A stretch of DNA of 64,000 nucleotides from Lantana camara (taxonomy: Eukaryota; Streptophyta; Magnoliopsida; Lamiales; Verbenaceae). Each line of letters starts with the position of its first letter. The first letter of the stretch is position 1. The translations under genes were made by a program, and so were the position numbers. The stretch spans positions 56,959,501 to 57,023,500 of the forward strand of contig CM074863.1 of the NCBI GenBank assembly GCA_037501455.1. Reading direction: 5' to 3'. The notes beneath the pieces are model-generated. The model was given only the letters and a program-made list of their open reading frames with translations. It was not told the origin of the DNA and made no database searches. Of this stretch, positions 1-11,044 are shown in pieces.

Positions 1-324
1 TTCTTTGATGTTATATGCTGTCTCTTTTACCTCATATGCTGCCGGAGGATTGGTTGATTGATCATGTTTGGGGTTGGCTCTGTTCTTTTCCAGTTTGCTC
101 TGTTTTTTTTTTCCTCGCAAAACTGCTGCCTTTTCTTGTGTTTTGCTGCATGCTTTGAGGTTAATTCCAGGTGTGATTGTTGTGCATTTGAAACCTCTTC
201 TTACCCTTAGTTGTTGGCTTGTATTGTTTGCAAATTATGTGTACGTTTGACCTGCTCCTTTCCTTGCTTTCTCCTCCCCTATTTCGCCATCGTGCTGCGC
301 CGCTTCTGTAACTGTTGCTGGCGA

Positions 325-447
325 GACACGGGGGTGTCGTTTTGTTCGTTCCAGCGAGGAACGGGGGTGCGAATGGGGCTGGAATTTTTGTACCGAGACA
401 CGGGGGTGTCTCGGTTTGTGCTTGGGTGGTGACACGGGGGTGTCACC
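325..447 (+). repeat. Hairpin cassette inside LTR (GACAC-GGGG-GTGTC type)
   Basis: Three inverted repeats share the core GACAC, loop GGGG, GTGTC: 325-338, 392-415 (10-bp perfect arms) and 428-447 (8-bp perfect arms). A related GGAACGGGGGTGCG lies between the first and second. Related LTRs carry other hairpins at the corresponding place, so this is this copy's version of a variable cassette. Confidence 0.75.
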
Positions 448-539
448 TTGTTCTTTCCAACTCTTGCCTGCGTTTTCTTTTCCTTGGTTGCCTGCAGGTA
501 TATGTTGATGCTGCTGTTCTTCCATGGTTACAGTTGTGT

Positions 540-817
540 GTATATATATATATATGCAGAGTTACTGTGTGTGTGCATGAGAATGGTTGCATGCAAATAT
601 ATGTGTTACTGTATATATATATAATTATGCTTGTGTGTGTGCATGGCTTTGTGTGTGTAATTGCATGCATGTATATATATTATATATAATTGTGTGTGTA
701 CGTTGCATGCATGGCTTTTATAATATTGCATGCATGTACTATATATATATATATATGCATGTGTGCGTGTGAGTATATATATATACATATATTATATATA
801 TTTAAATGTTATTTGAT

Positions 818-859
<42 letters not shown>

Positions 860-870
860 TTTAAATATTA
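540..870. repeat. TA-rich microsatellite tract in LTR
   Basis: Runs of TA and TG dinucleotides alternate with ATGCATGCA words, ending in a pure (AT)n run near 821-850. Related LTRs at 33.1-33.4 kb and 39.9-40.3 kb have the same kind of tract at the same place, so it is part of the LTR and not a later insertion. Confidence 0.85.
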
Positions 871-1973
871 TTTGATTTAATTCAATTGTTGAATCTAATT
901 GATTTCTATTTCACGTATTTAAATTGCCGATTATTGATTGAACGTTTTATTTATTCTATTTCTAATTGTGAATATGAATATTATGTGTTATGGATATTAA
1001 ATGAATTCTTAGATTAATTGATATGAAATATGAAGTTATGAATTTATGAATTGAATGAAATGAATGAACGAATGGTTTGATTATATATTTTAAATTCCTT
1101 AATAGTGCACATGAACATTTTCATGATATAATATGATCATTTATGCATTCATGTCATATTCACTCCATTGCCGAGCGTCATATGTGGTCATTGAGTCTCA
1201 TGCCTTTTCTTTTGCACAGATTCGGGTTTGGTCGGAGACGAGGGCGAGCATTGAGACGCTTGTGCCCTTCTTGTGCTTTGAAAAGGTGGGTTTTTCTTCT
1301 AATAGCTAAAACGACCTGGTATATCCCTTATGTGCAAGGTTTTAAGCCAAAATAGTATATTTATATATATCGAGTCAATTTGGGTAAATGATTTCAAACG
1401 TATGCCCTTTTTATTTATGAAACCCTACCTTATGTTTTGACGAGACATGATTATGATTACACGGGCCTAGGGACTTAGTGTATATGGCTATCCGGGGAGG
1501 CAAGGGCCGACGGGGATCCCATATACTAGTTCCGACCATTACGGCGAAACGGACATCGTCAAGGAGTTTTTTGACGAGGAAACGCTAACCGGGCTTTGAG
1601 GACTCATGAACCTCATAGCCGCATTGATATGATTAGGTGGTCGGGCCTTGCAAACCCGTCCACCACCCGGAGGAAGAAAGTGAATATGAATGATTATGAT
1701 CATGATATGTATGAGCACAAAAGATACGTATGATAATGAATGAATAATTGATTATGATTACACGAGGAGTAGGTTGGAGATTGTGCACGCCCACTCGCCG
1801 GGCCATAAACCCTTATGAATAATTATGAATGAATATGAACGTCGTAATCCCGTTGATGTTTTCTTTGTTTTAACCACTTGGGAAATTCTTATCAAACTTC
1901 ACACGGGATTAGGGCTTGCATGTATGTGCTTAATTTCTGTAATATTATATCTTATGCCCCGTTTTATACCCGC

Positions 1974-1990
1974 CAGTCTCGTATAGACTG
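1974..1990 (+). promoter_or_regulatory. Conserved CAGTCT/AGACTG hairpin in LTR
   Basis: CAGTCT and AGACTG are separated by five bases and followed by AACCCGG. The same hairpin, or a decayed form, occurs at the same distance from the LTR end in the other long LTRs, for example 2849-2872, 13208-13231, 17899-17921, 26713-26730, 41552-41572 and 52178-52194. It lies just upstream of a conserved acceptor-like TTTTGCAG. Its function is unknown. Confidence 0.6.
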
Positions 1991-2434
1991 AACCCGGTTT
2001 GTTTTCAGTTGTTTTGTGCAAGTATAGGAGTGCTAGGCGGGAATACGAGTCATCTAGGTCTTGCATTTAAGTTTAACACTTCTTTTCAGCTTCTCGTACC
2101 TTATTGTTCTTTTGTATATGAGCTTTATATGGAGCGTTATGATTTTGCAGGCCGTGTGGCCATGGAATACTTGAATAATTTCGTATATCTATTTCGGAGC
2201 TTGGTGGCTCATCGCATATATTATATGTTGTTCTTGCTCCGGCGTTTCATTATAACTCGGATTTTATATTGTCTTGAGTTGAATGGTTTAAGGGTTAGTC
2301 CCGCCTAGCATAGCGTGTGTGTTGTGTCCCCGTTCGCCGTGGACTTGGCACGTGTATGGACTTCTATTTCATATAGGGGTCGGGTCGCGGTGCGGGGGAT
2401 GTGGTACTTTGCGCTCGGGTGCTACATCCTTATG

Positions 2435-2447
2435 TGGTATCAGAGCC
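2435..2447 (+). promoter_or_regulatory. Primer-binding site, initiator tRNA-Met type
   Basis: TGGTATCAGAGCC is the standard plant LTR-element primer-binding site complementary to the 3' end of initiator tRNA-Met. It starts nine bases after the LTR end. Confidence 0.93.
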
Positions 2448-2686
2448 TCAGGTTGCAAAACTCGGGTTCTTGTGTCGTGTGGGTCAGTCTAGGTCGTTCG
2501 GTATAGGAACTACGTGATAATGTGTGCATTGCATCGATCTTGAACATGAAATTGTCTTTCTTTTAATCTTGTCGAATTACCTGTTGCATTTTATATTGGA
2601 TCCGTGCCTTTCGTGTTAAATATGTTCCATGAGCATGTACTAATCGCATGCATATATCCTTGAAATGTTATGTGTTAAATTCATTT
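2448..2686 (+). other. Truncated retroelement leader after the primer-binding site
   Basis: This non-coding leader begins TTGCAAAACTCGGGTTC and contains TATAGGAAC. It closely resembles 35122-35360 and, in reverse, 12650-12828. It stops abruptly where a minus-strand LTR of a different copy begins, so the rest of this element is missing. Confidence 0.7.
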
Positions 2687-5278
2687 CTCATGATTCAATA
2701 TACACAATTTCAAGTAGACTAAGCCCTAGTTATAAAATACATAGGCATCAATAATGTCCATGAACCGTGCTAGACTCAAAATAAAGACCACTTGACTTAA
2801 CTCGACTCCCGCCTAGCGCCAACCCTTGAAAACCTGAAAAGTGTGAGGTGTCAGTCTATGAAAGACTGAGCGAGGGGTTTATAAATAAATATTAGCGCAA
2901 TTACCATGCAAGTCATAGTCTCGGGTAAGGTTTTATAAAAGGGAAGCAATATAAGTTCAATAATAAAATACAGCTCGCCCGAGATTACATCTAACCAATT
3001 TAACCATACAACCGTTATCACTTCAATTCAATCAGTAGCCCGGCGAGTGAGGGCAATTCTCCAACCTTACTCCGACAGTGAACATTACCAACATTTAGAA
3101 TATCAATGGTTAAGTGAGCATGCAAGTTATTACAGTGCACAATAAGCAGTTTCAGTCCCTTCTTCCTCCGGTGATGGTCGGGTGATCGGCCCGAACCATC
3201 CAATCAGACGAGGGGAGCGCGAACACTCAAACCCTCAGGTTCCCATCACCCAACCAAACCTCCTGGTGGGTTCCGGGTTAGTCCTATCAATCATGTGGAG
3301 AGTGAGCACAAGGTTAACCGGCGACCCCTATGGTTGTCCCGGGTCCCCCTGACCCACACCTCCTGGGCCCCATTCAACATTCATTCATTAATTCTCGCCA
3401 AAACATTAATCAATCAATCAATCAATCCGTTCGATCTGTGAAACCAGTTGAAAATCAATAGATTTTGGAAAACTATAGATATATAGATACATTTTGGCTT
3501 AAAACGTCACATAGGGTTATATGGGTTCTATATATCTAGAAATTAAACCTCACCTTTACCAATGAAAGAACTCAAGGATACACCCTATTGAGCGTGCTCC
3601 TTGTCACCTGGAAAGTGATCTGTGTAACAAGGACAAGTGTACGTAAGACTCAACTCGTATGAACCATTTCCGACGCACGACAAAGTCATGATCAATATGT
3701 CACGCAATAACAATTAATGAATGTTAAATAAAAGAATAATTATCAATAAACCAAGTATATATAACTCATATAATTCACATATGGGATCCAAGGAAGTGAA
3801 AGGAATGCAATAAGAGAGGTTTTGGTGAAGTTGGGCAAAAGTTGACAATTTTAGGAATTGCACACACTGAAGGAAAACTGGAATATCTTTAATTCTAGAA
3901 GTGGGAATTGAGTTTTGTTTGTTGATAATGAAACTAGACACAAATACCTTTCCGATGATATATGGAACGTTTTCTAGTTCAAAGCGACGAGAAAATGGCA
4001 TAAGCTTGAAGTTAGGCGAGTGCAGTTTGTCGGGAAGTGGCGACACCTAAAAGAATTGATTATATCTCACAAACTAGAAAAGATATATAGATGATTCCAA
4101 TTGGAGGTTATTCTAGACTTCAAGAGGTTTCCAACAGTTCAAAATTCAGGTCATTTGGAGTTCGGATGAGGGAGTACCCGACCGGGTAAAGTTTAAGGGG
4201 AAAATTCCCCGGTCAGGTAAAAGGGTCCAGAAGCTCTACGGGACAAAAGTATCGCCCGGGTACTTTTTATACACAAAAAGTACCCGCCCAGGTACCCTTC
4301 CAGAGCTGGAAAAAGGGGCAAAACAGGGTTGCTTCGGAGGAGAAAGAAAAGGAATCAAAACCCAAAGAAAACTCAACCAAAATGCTCCAAAACAATCATA
4401 TATCATGCATATAACTTGGAGACATCATTAAGTTAACATTTAATCCAAGGAAACATGCTTAGATCATCAAAATTCATCATTCAAACCCTATATATATCAT
4501 GATATTCAACTTCTAAATAACTCAAGAATTAAGCATGGAATTCAAGGTTAAAGTTCATAATTATGCTTCTAATCTCAACTAACCAAGAAATCACATCATA
4601 TTCATCAAACCCTACTTTATATATATTCAAGAGATTCAATCAAGTTCTCCATCTATACCTTTAATATACAAGAAAGAATGGATAAAATGATGAAGAGATG
4701 ATGATGCTTCCAACTTATGCAATATTCCTCAAGATCAAGCTTGCTATTGAGATGAAATATTCCTCCTTTCCCCCCTTGTTGTTTTGATCGACATATGTAG
4801 GTGTAAGTGTGTGTATTTTTGTATGAAAATGATGAATGAGAGAAAATGAGAGAGATGAGATACATATGATATAATATATCCTCCACTAAAGTGTATGAAT
4901 CATCACTTTTTGCATTCTAGTCCCTCAAGAATATGAATGCATGCACTCAAGTCTAATTCCATGGAAAGTGAGTATCTGACTCCATTTAAGTCATGCAATT
5001 AAATCCACACATTTACATATATGAGCATTTAAGGTCATATAAGAGCATTTAGTCACATTAACAATTAATTCATATAAGCTCATGGAAATATTATGCATCT
5101 AATGTTATGAAAAATATATAAAGTATCACATAATATCAATTAAGCACATTATCAATTATTTCATGTAAATTTCACATTAGGGATAATTCACATAAATGCA
5201 TAGAAATATAATACATATAATATTATGAAATGTAGATAAATTATCAGATAATGCATAAATTGGAAACGGGGTGTTACA
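2687..5278 (-). mobile_element. 3' LTR (truncated) of the minus-strand LARD-like element
   Basis: Read on the minus strand it starts TGTAACACCCCG at 5278, directly after the polypurine tract. It matches 13051-15630 almost base for base. About 200 bp of its end, present at 12850-13050, is missing. A hairpin cassette of ACCCG and CGGGT arms lies at about 4165-4310. The AT-rich remainder has no gene. Confidence 0.88.
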
Positions 5279-5298
5279 ACTCTCTCCCACTTAAGAGG
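5279..5298 (-). promoter_or_regulatory. Polypurine tract before 3' LTR
   Basis: On the minus strand the sequence reads TTAAGTGGGAGAGAGT immediately before TGTAACACC. It is purine-rich, as expected for the plus-strand primer of an LTR element. Confidence 0.8.
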
Positions 5299-5299
5299 A

Positions 5300-5490
5300 C
5301 CTCGTCCCCAGGTCCATACTCGAGCTCTAAATCTTTAAAGCAAGCGGTGAGAGAGCCCCGTCTCTCAAACAAGCATGGAGAGAACCCCGTCTCTCAATCA
5401 AGCAAAGAGAGAACCCCGTCTCTCAAACAAGCAAGGAGAGTACCCCGACTCTCACACAAGCAAGGAGAGTACCCCGACTCTCTCCAAGCA
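5300..5490 (-). repeat. Tandem hairpin array next to polypurine tract
   Basis: About six units of 27-30 bp, each containing GAGAGAACCCCGTCTCTC or a variant (GAGAGTACCCCGACTCTC). Arms such as GAGAG and CTCTC make every unit a potential hairpin, and compensating changes keep the arms paired. Spacers read CAAACAAGCAAG or similar. A matching array in opposite orientation lies at 37893-38060 in another element. Confidence 0.85.
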
Positions 5491-6007
5491 AGGATCCCAA
5501 AAGAACACTTAATTAAACATTCATACAGAATTTCACGAAATGAACAAGTAGAAGAAGTCAAATACCAACTAGTCTTAAAAAAGTAATTAACAAATACAAG
5601 AACCATACGTGGTGATAATAAAATGTACATTGCACGTGATATGCATGTTTTGGTGTACCGTTCACCATGGTCATAGAAAACTTCAATGGCAGTGACTTGA
5701 TTTAATACTTGATTCTTTGATCGGAGCCCTTCTATCCAAAATGCCATTCCTCGAGTGATTGACGTATGTATATACTTCAGTAATTACTCAATCTTCATCC
5801 CGCGATCCAACTTCCTATACTTTATACCACTATAGTTCGAAGATTTAATTCTTGAATATGCCCTTGATAGTAATCCGACCCACTCATTCTTCTCACAATT
5901 TATAGTTGACCTCCTCCGATACCTGGGCTAATTATTTGGTAACTCGAAGTCTAACTTTTATCCTTCATAATATTCCCGGTTCAAGTAACTCTCATGTGAT
6001 CCCTTGC
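5491..6007 (-). other. Internal region of LARD-like element, 3' part
   Basis: This is non-coding sequence between the hairpin array and the inserted chromovirus LTR. I see no conserved domain on either strand. Confidence 0.5.
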
Positions 6008-9000
6008 TGTAACACCCGAGCATAAGGTGCCACATCCCCCCGCACCGAGACCCGACCCGCATATGAAATGGATAGTCCACACACGAGCTAAGTCACGGCG
6101 AACGGGGACACACACACACACACACACACACTCTCTAGGCTAGGCGGGACTAACCCTTAAACCATAAATCAGAGCAACATCAATAAAGCGGAAGCAATAA
6201 CAATCATATATATTTGTACCATGAGCATTCAAGCTCTAAAAATAGAATTCATATACAAAATCCAACCAAGTATTTCAAGTTCTAACAACATAACGCTCCA
6301 TAATCATATTCATATACAAAAAGGGAATCATGAGTGCGAGTGTAACCAAAATAAAAGTGCTAAACACTAATGCAAGACTTAGACGACTTGTATTCCCGCC
6401 TAGCACTCCTTAACCTGCACAAAAACCACTGAAAACAAACCGGGTTCAGTCCAAAAGGGAATGGTGGGTATAAAACAGGCATAGTATATAAATATTGCAG
6501 AATTTAACATATACATGCAAGCTATAAACCCATAAGAAGTTTTTTTTTAGAAGATTTCCCAAGTGGGTGAGACAAAGAAAGACATCTACGGGTTTACAAC
6601 GATCATATTCATTCCATAATTAATCATAAGGTTTCAAGCTCGGCGAGTGAGCGTGTATAATCTCCAACCAACACCTTGTGTATTCATATTCATAGTTTCA
6701 TTGGTTATCATACATATCATATTTGTGCACAATCATACGATTCATAATCATACATATACACCTTTTCCCTCCAAGTGGTGGACGGGTTTGCAGGACCCGA
6801 CCACCGGTCCATACATAGGCCAGAGGGGGTACATGAATCCCCCCAAAGGCACTCAGCTCCCATTCTCCGCTAATCTCCTAGCGGGGTCCGGTATCATCGT
6901 AATTGGTTGGAACTAACACATGGGATCACCGTCCGCCCTTGCCTCCCCGGATAGCCACATGTATTAAGTTCCAGGGCCAGTGAATTCATAACAATCATAT
7001 CAATCATATCTCGCCAAAACATAAGGTAAGATTCATAAAACAAGGGTTATACGTTCGCAATCATTTACTCGAGAAAAGACTCAATATATATATATGTATA
7101 TATATATAATCATATTACTTTGGCTTAAAAATTTTCACTTAGGGAGATATATCGGGTCGTTTTATCTAAATAGAAGAGAAACCCACCTGAAACCAACAAA
7201 AGAAAACACGAAAGCCTCACTGACCGGCCTCGTCTCCAACGGGATCAAAATCTGTGCAAGAAAGGTGAAGTGAGACTCAAAATGACCAAATAAGATGCTC
7301 GGCAATGTAATGATCATGATATGAATGCAGAAAAGATGTTATAATGTAATGAACACGTTCATGTGCACTATTAATGTCTTAAAGACATATAAACAATCAA
7401 TTCATTCATTCAATGAAGCGTTCGTATTCAAACGAGTTCATATCTTTCACATTTCACGTCAAATGAATCCATAAATTTAATAAAATGCTCAAAACACTCC
7501 ATTTAACATATTACTAATTTAAAGTATCATAAGGGAATAAAGAAAATATAGAATAAATCAATTAAACAACATATTATTCATGCATGACAAATAAAGAACA
7601 AATAGCTCAACCTTCACGTGAGTGCATGAAAATCTCATATTAAAATTCAAGTCATGGAATGTAACACATACAACAGCAATTACACAACATATAAGGCATA
7701 GAAGATATCATAGAACCAAATAAATCACAAAGGAAATCAAGGTAAAGACGCAACAGCAGCAGCAGCTCGAGCACGGGGGTGCAAAAATTCATGCACGGGC
7801 GTTCCATGGTACAGAACCAAAACTGGGCCAAAAGCTGCTAAAGCACGGGGGTGCAAAAATGCGTGCACGGCCGTTCCAAAAGTCCGACAGCAGTTCGTTT
7901 TTCATCTTTGCAGCTGAAACTAACCCAAAACCATGGCACAACAAGGGATACACATAGAGCAACACATATACTACAAATCCATGCCATAATACATGAAAAA
8001 GAACACAAAAAACCCAACATTTCAGTCCCTAAAACGTAACAGCAGCTGTGCAAGGAAGATCAGTTTATTTTCTGCATATTTCTTCAAGTTTCCATGAAAA
8101 TCAACAATGGTAATTCATGCTAAGCTCAAGTACCATGAAAGATAAGGCAAATACTGAAGTTAAGGACTTCAAAAGCCCAACAAACATGCATCAATTCAGC
8201 TCATAAAGCAAACAACATCAAGGATTCAAGAATTGAAGCCAAACCTAACTATTCATTCATCATCTTCAAAACTCATGAAAACATGCTCAAAATTGGGGAT
8301 GAATGGATCAAAATGACTCATAATGAATGTATATACAACCCTAAGCTTACCTTGTGAAGTGGATGAAGGTTGGAGGAGATTTGAGCTTGAATCTCCAAGG
8401 AGGGCTTGAGTTACGGGATTTTCTGGAATGCAGAGGATGAGGAGCTGATTTTCTCCAAATGAGAGGGTGTGGTTCGGTTAAGAAGAGTATGATCAGCTAG
8501 ATGGTTGACTCATGGTTCCATAGGCTCAAACCATGGTTAATTTGGTCAAGATTTGAATAAGTTATGGCTATTTTAGTAAAACATGGCAGTTTAGGCGTCC
8601 GTTGCGTGTTTCGATAGAATTTCGGAGGTTCAAATAACTTTGAAAAAATATAAGGATAAGTTCATCAAACTCGAATTTTCGATACGAGTTCAACGAAGTT
8701 GACGAAACTCGAATCCGAGTTTCCTAGCTCAAGTTATCAAATAAGGAACCAGTGGTGCGCTAATTGCTCATTAGCCCCCCCGTTTTGGATTCCGAATCAA
8801 AATAAATTCCAAAACTCAATCAAACGAATCCAAAAATATGAAACGAGCATATAAAAATATTCATGACACATATAAGTCCAATATATTAAATTTCTACCAA
8901 ATTCCAAATTCATTTCACGTAGAAACGGCAAGCAAATAATTCATTCAAGCGCAAATAGTTCAAGGAAAATTCATATAAATTCAAATTCGAATATTTTCAA

Positions 9001-9133
9001 ATAATTAAATATTTCTCTAATTAACATAATATAAAATAAAGAAATGAATTAATGTAATTAAAATAAATTAAACACGCACGTAATTATCACATAATTCATA
9101 CCTGAACGATTTGGGAAAAATCGGGGCGTCACA
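6008..9133 (-). mobile_element. 3' LTR of the truncated chromovirus
   Basis: About 3.13 kb. On its own strand it begins TGTGACGCCCCG and ends GCTCGGGTGTTACA. It carries two GCAC-GGGG-GTGC hairpins (7771-7782 and 7843-7854), a donor-like CACAAGGTAAGC at 8345-8355 and an acceptor-like GTGCAG at 6415-6420. A (CA)n run lies at about 6108-6130. The short ORFs are not supported. Confidence 0.87.
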
Positions 9134-9152
9134 ACCTCTCCCCCTTAAAAAG
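9134..9152 (-). promoter_or_regulatory. Polypurine tract of the chromovirus
   Basis: On the minus strand TTTTTAAGGGGGAGAGG directly precedes the LTR start TGTGACGCC. It lies about 20 bases after the pol stop codon. Confidence 0.85.
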
Positions 9153-9167
9153 AATCCGTCCTCGGAT

Positions 9168-11044
9168 TCACTGATTGCTCGGAAACAGCTCAGGATGAAA
9201 CCTCCTCATCTTATCCTCCGTTTCCCACGTGGCCTCTTCCGTCTTATCACTTCTCTATAATACCTTAACCAGTGGAATTCGCCGGTTTCTTATTCTTGAA
9301 GTTTCCGATCCATAATCTTAACCGGTTTCTGAACGAAGGTGAGATTAGGCTCAATTTCTACCTCTTCCTCGGGTAGGATCTCGGCTTCATCCGGATAATA
9401 TTTGCGAAGTTGTGAGACATGAAATACATTGTGGATTCCCGTCAAACTCGGAGGTAGATTCAAGCGATAAGTCGTGTCTCCAATTTTCTCAAGAATCTCA
9501 TACGGACCCAGATAACGAGGATTCAACTTACCTCCTTTTCCAATCCTCGAAAATCCCTTTCGTGGCAAAGCTTTCAGAAATACTCTATCACCAGCCTCAA
9601 ACTTAAGATCCTTTCTTCGCCGATCCGCATAACTCTTCTGTCTATCTTGAGCTGCTTTCATTCTTTGCAGAATTATCTGAACCTTATCGATCGCCGCTTG
9701 TACGGCCTTAGAAGGCTTCTCTTTCTTTTCCCTTCGTTTCACTCCCTCTTGTTTTGTCCAATTCCATTCCTCAAGGTCGAAAAATAAGGGAGATCTACAC
9801 TTTCGTCCGTAGAGAGCTTCATAAGGCGCCATTCCTATCGAAGCTTGAAAACTGTTATTATAAGCGAATTTGATCAAAGGCAATTGTTCATTCCACGAAG
9901 TCGAGAAATCCAATGCACATGCTCTCAGCATATCCTCTAAATAATTGATTAACCTCTCCGACTGGCCATCTGTCTGAGGATGGAAAGTTGTGCTGAATTG
10001 AAGCCTTGTTCCCAGATTTCTTTGCAGCTCTTGCCAAAACCTAGAAGTAAACCTCGGATCTCGATCTGATACAATACTGAGCGGTACCCCGTGAAGTCGG
10101 ACAATTTCATCCACATATTTCTTAGCCAACTTTGTCACCTTATCCGACATCCGAATAGCCAGAAAATGTGCCGATTTTGTTAATCTATCCACGATTACCC
10201 AGATTCCATCAAGACCACCCTTCACTCTAGGAAGACCCGAAACAAAATCCATCGCCACTTGTTGCCATTTCCATTCCGGAATAGGTAGCAGTTGAAGTAG
10301 CCCCGAAGGCTTCTGATGCTCAGCTTTCACCGTTTGGCAAGTCAAACAATGTCTCACAAAATTGATTACATCTCTTTTAAGTCCATTCCACCAATAGAAC
10401 TGCTTCAAATCCTTATACATTTTATTACCTCCGGGATGTATCGAATACCTTGATCTGTGAGCTTCTTCCAAGATAATCCTCTTCAATTCATTCGGAACCG
10501 CAATCCTGTTCTTAAACCTTAAGAGTCCGGTATCATCAAATCCAAACGGGCATTCGGAATCCACTCTAGCTTTCTCAGCTAACTTCTGAACCTCGGAATC
10601 GTTTCTCTGAGCCCGAAATAACCTTTGTTGAAGATCTGGTTGTACCATAATATTCCGAATACTTGCTCTTAGCGTGAAAGACTCAGATTCATCTCCAACT
10701 TCCACTTTCACACTAGACACACTAGCCTTCCTGCTAAGAGCATCCGCGACCACATTAGCTTTCCCGGGATGGTATCGGATTGTACACTCATAATCCGCTA
10801 AAGTCTCCATCCAACGCCTCTGTCTCTTGTTTAGCTCCTTCTGAGAAAACAAATATTGAAGACTCTTGTGGTCAGAAAAGATCTCGAAAGGAATTCCATA
10901 TAAGTAGTGTCTCCACTTTCCCAAAGCAAAGATCACTGCTGCTAGTTCGAGATCGTGAGTGGGATAATTCTGCTCATGATCCTTCAACTTCCTCGAGGCA
11001 TAGGCTATCACCCTACCATTCTGCATCAAAAAACACTTGTAAGT
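9168..11044 (-). pseudogene. Chromovirus pol fragment: RNase H, integrase, chromodomain-like end
   Basis: The main open stretch, 11056-9290, encodes 588 residues. Residues 1-110 are RNase H without its first catalytic strand: [19 protein letters not shown] and SDHKSL are visible, and the upstream TDAS-type motif is missing. Residues 190-245 form the HHCC zinc finger of integrase (H200, H207, C237, C240). The integrase core follows with D270, D331 and E367 (in [11 protein letters not shown]). Residues 485-550 match the [10 protein letters not shown] and [12 protein letters not shown] region typical of Tekay/Del elements. At about 9290 a frameshift ends the ORF; the next frame continues with RRIPLVKVL, a stop where Trp is expected, then EEATWETED, a chromodomain signature. 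The last stop is at 9168-9170. RT, protease and gag are missing, so it cannot be functional. Confidence 0.92.

Larger units (their letters stand above)
1..2426 (+). mobile_element. Tekay/Del-like long LTR, 5' LTR cut by window start
   Basis: This is a non-coding long terminal repeat whose beginning lies outside the window. Its right end, GGGTGCTACA, is followed eight bases later by an initiator-Met primer-binding site, so it is a 5' LTR on the plus strand. The last 1.3 kb aligns by eye with the LTRs at 33.7-35.1 kb and 40.6-41.7 kb, and in reverse with 6.0-7.4 kb and 51.7-53.1 kb. Shared blocks include GTGCTAGGCGGG and the CCCCGTTCGCC run near the end. The short ORFs here show no conserved domain. 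Assignment to the chromovirus (Tekay/Del) group rests on the LTR ends and the related pol fragment at 9.2-11.0 kb; the lineage is an inference. Confidence 0.8.
6008..11044 (-). mobile_element. Truncated Tekay-type chromovirus (3' part only)
   Basis: On the minus strand it holds the end of pol (RNase H, integrase, chromodomain), a polypurine tract and a complete 3' LTR. The 5' LTR, gag, protease and RT are absent: similarity stops inside RNase H at about 11044. It sits inside the non-coding minus-strand element. No target-site duplication can be seen because one end is lost; the left flank is CTTGC. Confidence 0.85.

Noticed and set aside
5300..5490. CRISPR-like array of repeats and spacers
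   Set aside because: The DNA is eukaryotic; spacers are near-identical rather than unique, and the array sits at a polypurine tract of an LTR element.
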